This document shows, piece by piece, positions 16,590 through 23,700 of a stretch of DNA of 29,996 nucleotides. The position numbers and the translations under genes are program-made. This stretch comes from a virus. The notes beneath the pieces were generated by a model. It ran no database searches. It had not been told where the DNA came from and was given only the letters and a program-made list of their open reading frames with translations. The stretch spans positions 1 to 29,996 of IMG/VR virus record IMGVR_UViG_3300046169_000049; one strand, 5' to 3'. The stretch's first letter is position 1. Each line of letters opens with the position of its first letter.

Positions 16590-16950
16590 CTTCTACCGCT
16601 ATTAGTTCTGTGAAAGAATGTTCTTCGCCTTTATCTTGGGCGTATTCAACGTTAAATGTACGCCCATCGTATTGAACTCTTAACAGATAGTCATAGGTAG
16701 CTTTACTGTAGCCAAGGCTTACAAAATCATCACGGTATCTTGTAACAATTTTATATTTTACTTTACCTTTTAGCCCACCTACTTCATAAGATTCACGACC
16801 TGACAAAGCATTTACATTACCCCAAACAGTAGCAAGCGTGTTCCATGTTTGGGTGTTACCACCCATTCCATCCGAAGCAAGACTGTAATACTGGATTGTC
16901 AGTCTTTGCTTCATTAAACCTACATTCGCTTGTCTGTTTTTTGTTTTCAT
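16579..16950 (-). CDS. Head closure (head-tail joining) protein
   Basis: The 123-aa beta-barrel-like protein has the Phage_H_T_join pattern: GLMKQRLTIQYYSLASDGMG then TWNTLATVWGNVNALSGRE, and later VTRYRDDF with YDGRTFNVEYAQD. These proteins (SPP1 gp16 / HK97 gp7 type) plug the portal channel after packaging. A 3-base gap separates it from the connector gene, and its end overlaps the gp10-like gene by 11 bases. Confidence comes from both sequence pattern and position. Confidence 0.87.
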   Translation of the reverse strand: MKTKNRQANVGLMKQRLTIQYYSLASDGMGGNTQTWNTLATVWGNVNALSGRESYEVGGLKGKVKYKIVTRYRDDFVSLGYSKATYDYLLRVQYDGRTFNVEYAQDKGEEHSFTELIAVEDVD

Positions 16951-16953
16951 TCA

Positions 16954-17553
16954 TCAGATTAGTTTAGCGTACTTTTTGAAATGCGATTTAGAACCATTAG
17001 GTAGTTCACTAACACCACCTTCTACTAAATCTTGTCTATCTTCATAGCTAGATAGAACTGCTTTTTTTATACCAAGCGTAATGCCATTAGGTATAGAAGT
17101 ATAGCCTGCTACATATACTACTTTTAATCGCATCCTTTCAAATGGATTTTCGTAAGCGTATAGGCTATTAAAAACAAGGGTATCACCTTGTAAGTAATAA
17201 TCATCCCCTGCCGTCAATGTAGTTTCAGTGCCTTCGTGATTTATGATTTTGACAGAACTCACCGACTGAGCAGGGAATAAAGGCAAGTCAACCCGTTTAG
17301 CATAGCTTTCCCATTCAGCCGTTACAGTTTTTTCTATTAGTTGAAAAGAATAAGTTTCTTCAACTACATCTATAACTTCAGCTACTAAGCTTGCTATTAA
17401 AGTATCTTCATCACTTGATTCTACTTTCATCCAAGATTTTGCGTTTGCCGTGCTAAGTACATCAGTTGAAGCATTTGTACCAGTTGCTACTGTTGAAACT
17501 GTTACAACGCCATTTTGCCCGTAATCTGGTGAAACAATACTACTTCTTAGCAT
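16954..17553 (-). CDS. Head-tail connector protein (gp6-like adaptor)
   Basis: The 199-aa protein has the gp6-like connector layout: an N-terminal region leading to DVLSTANAKSWMKVESSDED, a helix (LIASLVAEVIDVVEETYSFQ), beta strands carrying VDLPLFPAQSVSSVKIINHE, and the C-terminal block VVYVAGYTSIPNGITLGIKK with a final helix. Adaptors of this type form a ring below the portal. The start overlaps the upstream gene by 14 bases. The P-L-P-x-x-P-V-like motif (LPLFPAQSV) is a good family marker. Confidence 0.88.
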   Translation of the reverse strand: MLRSSIVSPDYGQNGVVTVSTVATGTNASTDVLSTANAKSWMKVESSDEDTLIASLVAEVIDVVEETYSFQLIEKTVTAEWESYAKRVDLPLFPAQSVSSVKIINHEGTETTLTAGDDYYLQGDTLVFNSLYAYENPFERMRLKVVYVAGYTSIPNGITLGIKKAVLSSYEDRQDLVEGGVSELPNGSKSHFKKYAKLI

Positions 17554-17821
17554 TTAACTCATCCTTTAATTTTATAGCTTTGGGTTCTGGTAGTCTATCT
17601 ATTATTTGGTTGCCTTTCTTGACATAGTACATAGTCTTAGTGTTCTTATCTTTTTCTATGTGTACTTTGTCAGTTGCATTGTATGCTTTTTTATCTTCTT
17701 TAGTTTCATACAATAAACCACGTTTAAGCATATCAGCCATTGTAGCATTATCTGCTTTGAAAGGTTGGTCTATTTTGTACGGTTGTTTACCGTACCTAAA
17801 GTTTTTTCTACATCTATACAT
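17540..17821 (-). CDS. Small basic protein after the major capsid gene, 93 aa
   Basis: The protein (MYRCRKNFRYGKQPYKIDQP..) is rich in Lys and Tyr and has no family I recognise. A longer frame begins with a TTG at 17869, but its extra 16 codons only translate the tRNA-like hairpin; the ATG at 17821 is preferred. It lies between the capsid and connector genes, where small decoration or stabilising proteins are common. The C-terminal segment (PEPKAIKLKDELNAKK) is helical and overlaps the connector start by 14 bases. Confidence 0.72.
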   Translation of the reverse strand: MYRCRKNFRYGKQPYKIDQPFKADNATMADMLKRGLLYETKEDKKAYNATDKVHIEKDKNTKTMYYVKKGNQIIDRLPEPKAIKLKDELNAKK

Positions 17822-17840
17822 AGCAATAAAATTAATTAAG

Positions 17841-17884
17841 AAGGATGGGCAGGAATCGAACCTGCCCAAGTTCCAAACATCCTT
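17841..17884 (-). ncRNA. tRNA-like minihelix (acceptor stem plus T-arm only) after the capsid gene
   Basis: On the minus strand a T-arm-like hairpin GGGCAGG-TTCGATT-CCTGCCC (17847-17867) carries a loop matching the tRNA T-loop consensus (TTCRANN). The flanks pair perfectly as AAGGATG (17878-17884) with CATCCTT (17841-17847), a 7-bp acceptor-like stem that shares one C with the T-stem. No D-arm, anticodon arm or CCA end is visible; only 10-11 bases join the two 5' parts. It lies 9 bases after the capsid stop. It could be an RNA-processing or stability element, an unusual terminator, or a captured tRNA 3' end. Confidence 0.6.
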
Positions 17885-17893
17885 AGGGTAATC

Positions 17894-19123
17894 TTAAGAA
17901 TTACCTGCGTTCTGTATTGCAGTAGTGAAGTTACCAAACGCACCTGCATTAGGCAAGTAAGTTGGTAGTGCTAAACGACCACTAATTTGTACAGTTACTA
18001 AATCTTTAACCACATTGTCTTGGTCTTGCTCGTAGAAACGAACTTGCATAGACTCACGGTCAAATAAAGTACATAGTTGAGCAAAGTCAGCTACTAGGAA
18101 GTCATTAGCATTTCCATCAGTTGCATTGATTGCATTAGTAGCAATAATAGGTACGCCACGTACAACTGGTACACGGGTTCCATAAACAACATCATTAGGG
18201 AATACATAGTTACCGTTAGCATCTTTTCTACGAATCATGTCATAGAATCGACCTATTGACATCATGATTGCAGATGGTGTGAAGTTACGGTTTTCAACTT
18301 GTCTAAGTGCTTCAAGTATTACATCATGCTCAGTTGCATCAGCATCGCCAGTATATTGGTCTAAAGTATAGTCAGTAGAAGTTACTGTCAAGCCATAAGT
18401 TGAATCATATAGCAAGTAAGAATCTTCTTCTTTCATGTACTTTTCCATTCCACGTAGTGAAATGTGGCTAGCTAGTCCTGCAGTATCATTCAATGCTTCT
18501 TTAGAAACACGGAAGTGTGCCGCAATTTTTTCAACAACGGCATCAGTTGCAGTTAGGTCAAAATCGTTTTGTCCAGAAGCATTACCTTCAGCAACAATAG
18601 CAGTATTGTCTGTGAAGTTGCTTTCTTTGATGTAACGAATTTTGTCGCTATTAGTTGTACCGTTTGGTAGGAACTGTCGCACGTGAGTTTTACGCTCGGC
18701 ATCGTACTTCATACCTGCAACATAATCAGCAGGAACTACATCACCAGTATAAGCATCAGCTTCAGTTATAACTGCTTTAGTGTCCATAGTAAAGCCAGAA
18801 ATGTTACCTGCTTTGAAGGCATTCATTTGCTCTTGAACATTTTTGCTTTCTAGTGATTCTTGAAGAATGTTTTTAACACTAGCAGGCTTGCTACCAGAAC
18901 CTAATCTGTTAGCAGACTTTTCAATAGCTTCTAATCTATCTTTTTGGCTAGAAATTAATTCTTCGATGTTTTTGATTTCAGACTTGGTAGCTGAATCAGC
19001 TTCGCCCGCAAGGCTTACTTGCTCTTGAAGTTTGTCATAACGGGATTCTAAATCGCCTTTAAGAACATCCATGTGCCCTTTTACCGATTCAAGCCCTTCT
19101 GATAAGGTTTTTTCTAAGTCCAT
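17894..19123 (-). CDS. Major capsid protein, HK97 fold
   Basis: The 409-aa protein begins with a coiled-coil delta-like region (about 1-73: LEKTLSEGLESVKGHMDVLK.. through RLEAIEKSANRL). A linker leads to the HK97-fold body, with GDVVPADYVAGMKYDAERKT near 128, the E-loop region, VEKIAAHFRVSKEALNDTAG near 195 and RQVENRNFTPSAIMMSIGRF near the A-domain. The delta domain normally acts as the scaffold and is removed by the prohead protease encoded just upstream. The start overlaps the protease end by 10 bases and is preceded by a Shine-Dalgarno-like AAAAGGAG. The tRNA-like hairpin follows the stop. Confidence 0.93.
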   Translation of the reverse strand: MDLEKTLSEGLESVKGHMDVLKGDLESRYDKLQEQVSLAGEADSATKSEIKNIEELISSQKDRLEAIEKSANRLGSGSKPASVKNILQESLESKNVQEQMNAFKAGNISGFTMDTKAVITEADAYTGDVVPADYVAGMKYDAERKTHVRQFLPNGTTNSDKIRYIKESNFTDNTAIVAEGNASGQNDFDLTATDAVVEKIAAHFRVSKEALNDTAGLASHISLRGMEKYMKEEDSYLLYDSTYGLTVTSTDYTLDQYTGDADATEHDVILEALRQVENRNFTPSAIMMSIGRFYDMIRRKDANGNYVFPNDVVYGTRVPVVRGVPIIATNAINATDGNANDFLVADFAQLCTLFDRESMQVRFYEQDQDNVVKDLVTVQISGRLALPTYLPNAGAFGNFTTAIQNAGNS

Positions 19124-20652
19124 TGTTTGAACTCCTTTTCGATTTTTAGTTGATTGTTGAATTGTTTAAATACATTTTCAATCAGTTCGGCTTCATTCTT
19201 TAAAGTGGCTTGAACCGGCTTCTTGGTTTGAAGTGAATCTTTAAACGATTGTTCTATGTGTTTAAGTTGTGCTTCTATTAGCCTAAATGTTTCATCGGTA
19301 TAATCACCCGAATAGAAGGCTTTAGAAAGTTCTTTGTATTTTTCTACTTGGTTCTTGATAGACCCTTTAGCCATACCACCTATAGCCATTTCATTTGCTC
19401 CCCAAGTTACTGTTGAGCCTTCCCACATCTTGCATTCCTTAACGATGTAAGCATCATCTTCTTGACTATAATCACGTTGGATAAAGTTTATACCAACTGA
19501 ATGCTCTTTAAGTATTCCATCACGGTAAAGTTTAAGAACATCCGTTCCTAATTCTGTGTCAGAAATCATAGTACGGAAATACAAGCCCTTAGAATCTTCT
19601 ATCAATGTCATGGGCTTGCCTAGTACTTGTAATGGGTCATGCTGATAAAGGTGCATGATTCTGTTCTTACCATTAGGACCATTTTCTTGCAGGGTCTTTT
19701 CGTATGCACCCTTCATAATTACATCGCCATCAGAATCTTTAAAGTCAAAGACAGAATAATATCCTTCGACAATTCTTTTTTCTACATCTACGCCTTCAAT
19801 CGTAGCATTAGTGTCTTTAGTAATCCATGGTAAGTTCATATTTTTACCTTGTCGTTGTTCTTCTAGTTGTAAGTTTGTTTCATGGCTACTACAAGCCATG
19901 TAAAATGTTTCACCATCCATTGTATGCGTGTGTGTTCCACGACATCCTAAAAATTCAGCATATTCTTCAGCTTCTTCTTCTGTTCTGAAATATGAAAGTT
20001 GTGGTGCTTTTTCTTCCATTTCGTAATGATGATTTTTTGAACTCATAGGATGCCCTTGTGGTAATAAGTCTGTGTCATGTTTTCCGCCAGAAAATTTTCC
20101 ATTTTTCAATACCCGTAAAAAACTATTCACTCGTCCCATTGCCCATTGTTGTGCAGATGTTACGCTTGGTCGTACAGATTGTGGATTAGTACGGTAAGCA
20201 CCAATGCCACGGTCATATACTTTTTTTAGAGTTGAAGCAGTTGTTCTTTTAGAAGCAACATCACCTACTTCATCATTATGTTCTTTGGCTTTATCACGTA
20301 AAGTGTCCATCAAGCCTTTTTCTACGTATTCTATTTCTATACGTTTCTTATCTTCATCAATTTGTTTTGATTTTCTTATTGCCCAATCTACACCCGAAGT
20401 GCCACCCCAAGCATCCCACATCAATCCGCCACATCCATCTTCATAAGGAACATCTTTGTGTTGTCTGTGCCGATTAAAAGAAGCCATACGCTTTACAGTA
20501 TCTTCGCTTAATGCTTCACCCTTTGCCAACTGGTTAGCCCTAGCCCACCCAACTGGTGTGCCACATCCTTTAGGGTTGCCAGATTCTTCACGGTACTTTA
20601 ATGCACGTTTGGCGTTATTAGTTGCGGCTTTGGGATAATCGTTGTAAGTCAT
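19114..20652 (-). CDS. Multidomain prohead protease (HK97 type) with N-terminal accessory modules
   Basis: This 512-aa protein joins three parts. Residues 1-100 carry a module with GTPVGWARANQLAKGEALSE and ASFNRHR that recurs in phage proteases and portals. Residues 145-205 show DRGIGAYRTNPQSVRPSVTS.. WAMGRVNSFL, a pattern resembling DUF5824 of marine phages and giant viruses, followed by a short C-x-G-x-H-T-H module (237-253). Residues 285-450 are the HK97 prohead protease, with H338 (YQHDPLQVLGKP) and S385 (KEHSVGIN) as likely catalytic residues. The protease cleaves the capsid delta domain. Family proteases are usually about 200 aa, so the fusion is large. A good promoter precedes the gene. 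Confidence 0.88.
   Translation of the reverse strand: MTYNDYPKAATNNAKRALKYREESGNPKGCGTPVGWARANQLAKGEALSEDTVKRMASFNRHRQHKDVPYEDGCGGLMWDAWGGTSGVDWAIRKSKQIDEDKKRIEIEYVEKGLMDTLRDKAKEHNDEVGDVASKRTTASTLKKVYDRGIGAYRTNPQSVRPSVTSAQQWAMGRVNSFLRVLKNGKFSGGKHDTDLLPQGHPMSSKNHHYEMEEKAPQLSYFRTEEEAEEYAEFLGCRGTHTHTMDGETFYMACSSHETNLQLEEQRQGKNMNLPWITKDTNATIEGVDVEKRIVEGYYSVFDFKDSDGDVIMKGAYEKTLQENGPNGKNRIMHLYQHDPLQVLGKPMTLIEDSKGLYFRTMISDTELGTDVLKLYRDGILKEHSVGINFIQRDYSQEDDAYIVKECKMWEGSTVTWGANEMAIGGMAKGSIKNQVEKYKELSKAFYSGDYTDETFRLIEAQLKHIEQSFKDSLQTKKPVQATLKNEAELIENVFKQFNNQLKIEKEFKQWT
19124..19139 (-). promoter_or_regulatory. Shine-Dalgarno-like site for the major capsid gene
   Basis: AAAAGGAG (19132-19139) lies 8 bases before the capsid ATG, inside the last codons of the protease gene. 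Most other starts in this genome have A-rich leaders without such a site, so it may mark selection for strong capsid translation, or it may be a chance product of the Lys-Glu codons it encodes. Confidence 0.5.
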
Positions 20653-20669
20653 ACAAAAATGGTTTGGTA

Positions 20670-20701
20670 CAAAAATACAAATTTTTTACACCATTTAACA
20701 A
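20670..20701 (-). promoter_or_regulatory. Bacteroidota-type promoter for the protease-capsid operon
   Basis: On the minus strand TTG (20699-20701) is followed after 21 bases by TATTTTTG (20670-20677), a perfect TAnnTTTG -7 box at a spacing allowed in Flavobacteriia. The expected start is near 20664, about a dozen bases before the protease ATG at 20652. It would give the head genes extra transcription. Confidence 0.6.
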
Positions 20702-20742
20702 TTCAGTATCTTACATTGTCTAAACCTTTAATTTTTAAAGTA

Positions 20743-20868
20743 ATGGAAAAACTAATAGATAGAGTGCAAGAACAATTAGATAATAATTGGGCAGTCGATA
20801 AAACTGATATACAAGCTTTGCTAATGTTTGCTATTTGTTTCTGGAAACAAGTTCATAAATCACATTAG
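20743..20868 (+). CDS. Possible small plus-strand gene, 41 aa
   Basis: This is the only plus-strand frame here that looks protein-like. It begins MEKLIDRVQEQLDNNWAVDK and ends in KQVHKSH, with an amphipathic helical profile. It fills the gap between the protease and the second glycosyltransferase, and its tail overlaps the latter's 3' end by 38 bases, converging with it. The upstream bases (TTTTTAAAGTA before ATG) are A/T-rich as for other starts, but no clear promoter was found. The longer frame from 20659 adds unconvincing residues. Treat as tentative. Confidence 0.4.
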   Translation: MEKLIDRVQEQLDNNWAVDKTDIQALLMFAICFWKQVHKSH

Positions 20869-21499
20869 CTAGTTCATCTTGTCTTTTTGAATTTCTTCGC
20901 TCGCTTATAAAAATAGATTGATTTTTTGAAGATTCGGTCATTTTAAGCCAATATTCTTTATGTGCCAAACAAATGACCCTTGTCCCCTTTTTCGCTAATT
21001 CTAAGCTAGCCATTATATCAGCCATCTTGTATTCTTTCCATGTAAGTGGGTCAAACTTTACAGTATCAGTATGGAAAGCACTAACACCCGTACCTGCTAC
21101 ATGGATTTCATAATCATAGGGAACTGTACGCAAGCAAGGGTAACTGTCATGCCCACTATAGTAGGGTAAATTTAATCCCTTAAGCCTTCTACCATGAAAT
21201 GTTACCCAAGTATTAGGGTACTTCTTCAAGCCCTTAACAATCGTTTCTACATAGTCTGGTGGATAGATAATATCATCATCACAAGAAAGGTAGATACCCT
21301 TGCTTATGGGTAACCAAAAAAACTTGGCATTATCTGTGTAGTCTGGACCAGTATAGACTTCTACATTATCGCCTTCTAATTCTGGTTGGTAATCGTTCCC
21401 ATAAACACGAACCTTATCAACTTGATGCCTTAAAGAATCTACTACTTGTTGTAGGTTTTCTTTACGTGCTTCTATTGTGGCAAGGTTGGCAGTAATCAT
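20831..21499 (-). CDS. Glycosyltransferase-like protein (GT-A fold), 222 aa
   Basis: The protein starts MITANLATIEARKENLQQVV, like the first beta-alpha unit of GT2-family enzymes, and carries an acidic DxD-like motif at 74-76 (GIYLSCDDDIIYPPDYVETI) typical of metal and nucleotide-sugar binding in GT-A enzymes. Downstream, VTFHGRRLKG and HVAGTGVSAFHTDTVKF form the acceptor side. It is predicted soluble. The ATG overlaps the small membrane gene's stop (ATGA), so the three-gene cassette is translationally coupled. The likely role is adding a sugar to a virion protein or host surface, with neighbours MuF and the prohead protease suggesting capsid glycosylation (inference). Confidence 0.8.
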   Translation of the reverse strand: MITANLATIEARKENLQQVVDSLRHQVDKVRVYGNDYQPELEGDNVEVYTGPDYTDNAKFFWLPISKGIYLSCDDDIIYPPDYVETIVKGLKKYPNTWVTFHGRRLKGLNLPYYSGHDSYPCLRTVPYDYEIHVAGTGVSAFHTDTVKFDPLTWKEYKMADIMASLELAKKGTRVICLAHKEYWLKMTESSKNQSIFISERRNSKRQDELANVIYELVSRNK

Positions 21500-21672
21500 T
21501 TTTGTGAATCTATCAACTGTTTAATAAATACATCAAACTTTGATTCTAATAAAATTACTATATCACTTTTTAATGCAATAAAAAACAAGGTAAGTATTAT
21601 TACTAATTGCCAGTCATAAAATGCAGACCATATTAAGCAAGCCATGCCTGCAACCAATCCTAATTTATTCAT
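21496..21672 (-). CDS. Micro membrane protein between two glycosyltransferases, 58 aa
   Basis: The 58-codon frame runs ATG 21672 to TGA 21496 and has ATGA overlaps with both neighbours, strong evidence for a real gene. The protein has two hydrophobic segments: LGLVAGMACLIWSAFY (about residues 4-19) and LVIILTLFFIALKSDIVILL (about 23-42), then a polar helical tail. It could anchor the glycosyltransferases at the inner membrane or act in sugar-lipid transfer. No known family was recognised. Confidence 0.7.
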   Translation of the reverse strand: MNKLGLVAGMACLIWSAFYDWQLVIILTLFFIALKSDIVILLESKFDVFIKQLIDSQK

Positions 21673-22313
21673 AAACTTATAAGTGGTTGTTCTTTTCTTA
21701 GTTCTGGGTGCATCATGCTTTCATGTTCCCCGTGATAACATAATGATTTTTTAGGTATGTACATAGGAATGCCAAGCTTCCAAAATTTACGGCTTTGACT
21801 TTCACCAACACCCGATGAAATCTTTGACCTACCAAACCTGCTTGATGTAATAAAATCTTGTTCAAAATTTATAGCTTTTAGTGTTTGTCTATTTGTAAAA
21901 TAACCACCATCACAATAGCTAACTTGTATAGAATCAAAACCTTCTAATTTTACTTCTTTGTGTTCTATATAAGTCCAGATTTTAGGTCTGCCATCATTCA
22001 AAAGATTGTAGGCGTACTTGCCTTTTACGTTAGTATATAAATGTTCTATTGTTTTGTGGTCCACACTCAGAAAGTCATCAGGTAGGAATAAAAAAAAATC
22101 ATCATCAGACTGTTTGCATATTTCAAAAGCATATTGCCAATTAAAAAAGTATTGTTCTTTGCCTTTATGTTCTAATCTGTGAAACTCGCACATACCTAAG
22201 AAAGGCATGGGGTCAAAATTACTACCATCGTCTATAACTATAGGCTTTTCTGGGCATTGCCCTATTACTTTCTTAAGTAATTCTGGTCTGTTATAGCTAA
22301 ATATTATCGTCAT
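21669..22313 (-). CDS. Glycosyltransferase-like protein (GT-A fold), 214 aa
   Basis: The protein begins MTIIFSYNRPELLKKVIGQC, the GT2-like 'xSYNRPExL' opening, followed by IVIDDGS and an acidic pair at 79-80 (FFLFLPDDFLSV) in the DxD position. YCDGGYFTNRQTLKAINF fits the GT-A acceptor-binding half. A longer frame begins at 22367, but its 18 extra residues overlap the MuF end; the ATG at 22313 leaves a 17-base overlap and is preferred. Like its partner at 20831-21499 it may glycosylate a virion component. The two proteins share fold but only low identity, so they probably have different sugars or acceptors. Confidence 0.8.
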   Translation of the reverse strand: MTIIFSYNRPELLKKVIGQCPEKPIVIDDGSNFDPMPFLGMCEFHRLEHKGKEQYFFNWQYAFEICKQSDDDFFLFLPDDFLSVDHKTIEHLYTNVKGKYAYNLLNDGRPKIWTYIEHKEVKLEGFDSIQVSYCDGGYFTNRQTLKAINFEQDFITSSRFGRSKISSGVGESQSRKFWKLGIPMYIPKKSLCYHGEHESMMHPELRKEQPLISL

Positions 22314-23076
22314 AAGGTTCGTAGATAACAGTACAACGGCAGTTAATTGTATTGCTTGGAGCCGCACCTAATGAAGAATCAGCAGGGTATTTCATTTCAT
22401 CAACACCCACTTGGAAGTTTCCATCTAATGTGTTTACAACTTGACCATCAACGGCTAAATGTAAATCCCTTGTTCTGTCATCTTGTGTAGCTAACCATAT
22501 TTTTTTTGATGGTACACCAGAAGCTTTTGCACCCAATAAAGAACCTGCATTTGATGCTGAAACTATTTCAGTCCTACCTATAAGCATACCCCTTCTAGTG
22601 CTGAAACTATAAGTTTTTGCTAATTCTTTGGCAAAAATAGGAATGGGCGTTCCTTCTTTTAATGCTATAGCAACCTTAGCATATATTTCTTTCTTAGTAG
22701 TATCATCTATAGAATTCCATATTTTAGTTTTGTTGTCTATTAACCAACTAGAAATAACAACATCCCAATCCACACTAATTTCTTTTTTTAATATTTCTTT
22801 AAACTGCGCATAGGTTTCTTGAGCAAATACCTTCATAACACGACCATACACCTTTTCAAAGGCTTCTTGTATGGGTTCACTTGTTACTATGCCTTCTAAA
22901 TCAAAGTCAATTTTACCAACTCGTTCTACTTCATTTAAGTACGCATTGAGTTGCTTGCGTAGTGCTTTAGTAAATATTCGTTCTGCGTACTTTTCGAAGG
23001 ACCTAATTTTATTGTCGTAAGCCTTCCATGTCATGTACTTTTTATAAGATTCGATATTTGTCTTAGGTATTGGCAT
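22297..23076 (-). CDS. Head morphogenesis protein, SPP1 gp7/MuF family
   Basis: The 259-aa protein has a helical N-terminal half and the MuF C-terminal signature: RRGMLIGRTEIVSASNAG, then KIWLATQDDRTRDLHLAVDG, and the cysteine-containing NTINCRCTVIY near the end. SPP1 gp7-type proteins bind the portal, enter the head in small copy number and aid DNA ejection. A hairpin terminator ends only about a dozen bases before this ATG, so transcription must either read through or start nearby. The last 17 bases overlap the first glycosyltransferase. Confidence 0.9.
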   Translation of the reverse strand: MPIPKTNIESYKKYMTWKAYDNKIRSFEKYAERIFTKALRKQLNAYLNEVERVGKIDFDLEGIVTSEPIQEAFEKVYGRVMKVFAQETYAQFKEILKKEISVDWDVVISSWLIDNKTKIWNSIDDTTKKEIYAKVAIALKEGTPIPIFAKELAKTYSFSTRRGMLIGRTEIVSASNAGSLLGAKASGVPSKKIWLATQDDRTRDLHLAVDGQVVNTLDGNFQVGVDEMKYPADSSLGAAPSNTINCRCTVIYEPYDDNI

Positions 23077-23079
23077 AAA

Positions 23080-23112
23080 TAAAAAACCCTAGACCTTTTC
23101 AGAGCCTAGGGT
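23080..23112 (-). terminator. Intrinsic terminator or attenuator between lysis cassette and MuF
   Basis: On the minus strand a hairpin with stem ACCCTAG/CTAGGGT (23086-23112), extended inside by C-G and two wobble pairs, is followed by six Ts. It follows the last lysis gene by about 20 bases, but the MuF ATG (23076) comes almost immediately after, which suggests partial termination tuning head-gene output. Confidence 0.75.
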
Positions 23113-23131
23113 ATAGATAACAAAATAAAAG

Positions 23132-23440
23132 TCAAAGTCCATTAAGAAGTTCTTGTAATACTTGGCTGAATTTTTCTACATCATCAGCACTAAGCCAACC
23201 CATAATAAGTGCAGTTGTAAGTCCTATAGCTACAATATTGCGGAGCGTAAAAGCTTCAAGAAGTTCGTTTTTAGTTTGATTCCATTCGCCCGAAACAACT
23301 GCCTTGAGTGCTTTACCTAAGAATTGATTAGGCAAGGGCAAAATATCTAATGCTCCATGCAACACTTCGCCTGCTTTGTTTTTTCCTTCAACAGTTTTAC
23401 GAACAACATGAATAATTTTTAAGTCTTTTAATTTTTTCAT
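23132..23440 (-). CDS. Small holin-like or lysis-associated membrane protein, 102 aa
   Basis: The protein has a basic N-terminus (MKKLKDLKIIHVVRKTVEGK), a linker, and one hydrophobic segment around residues 69-84 (NIVAIGLTTALIMGWLSADD) before an amphipathic tail. It directly follows the coiled-coil/membrane protein and the endolysin, so a holin or spanin-like lysis role is the best guess. The ATG overlaps the previous stop (ATGA). The hydrophobic stretch is short for a membrane span, so the membrane call itself is only fair. Confidence 0.6.
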   Translation of the reverse strand: MKKLKDLKIIHVVRKTVEGKNKAGEVLHGALDILPLPNQFLGKALKAVVSGEWNQTKNELLEAFTLRNIVAIGLTTALIMGWLSADDVEKFSQVLQELLNGL

Positions 23441-23700
23441 TTCATCATTTCCGATATAGCGTTAAATAAAGCACTTGACCCCAAGCCTGCACCAGTTGCC
23501 CATGCAATTATTTTTTGTTTAAACTTTTGTAGTTCAACTATTTGTTCTGTGTTCTGGGTAACTTTTTTTACAAGTCCTTCCTGACCGAACTCATTACCTA
23601 CTAAAGCTTCTTTAATTTCTTGTACATCCTTTGCTAGTACTTCAATCATAGCTTCTAGTTTATTTATATCGTATTTTACTTGGTTTATTTCTTTATCCAT
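23437..23700 (-). CDS. Coiled-coil holin-like protein (XhlA-like), 87 aa
   Basis: Residues 1-65 form a coiled coil (EINQVKYDINKLEAMIEVLA.. EQIVELQKFKQKI) and residues 66-82 a hydrophobic tail (IAWATGAGLGSSALFNAI). This N-terminal coil plus C-terminal membrane anchor resembles XhlA-type holin-associated proteins. It overlaps the endolysin gene's end by 8 bases. Together with the next gene it would provide membrane disruption so the endolysin can reach the cell wall. Confidence 0.65.
   Translation of the reverse strand: MDKEINQVKYDINKLEAMIEVLAKDVQEIKEALVGNEFGQEGLVKKVTQNTEQIVELQKFKQKIIAWATGAGLGSSALFNAISEMMK

Noticed and set aside
17822-17869. Upstream TTG start for the 93-aa gene after the capsid
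   Set aside because: The extra 16 codons only translate the T-arm hairpin; an ATG at 17821 is available and gives a normal start.
17841-17914. Complete tRNA gene
   Set aside because: Only acceptor- and T-arm-like parts are present; no D-arm or anticodon arm can be folded between them.
22314-22367. Longer N-terminus for the first glycosyltransferase
   Set aside because: The extra 18 residues overlap MuF coding and precede the conserved GT opening MTIIFSYNRPE.
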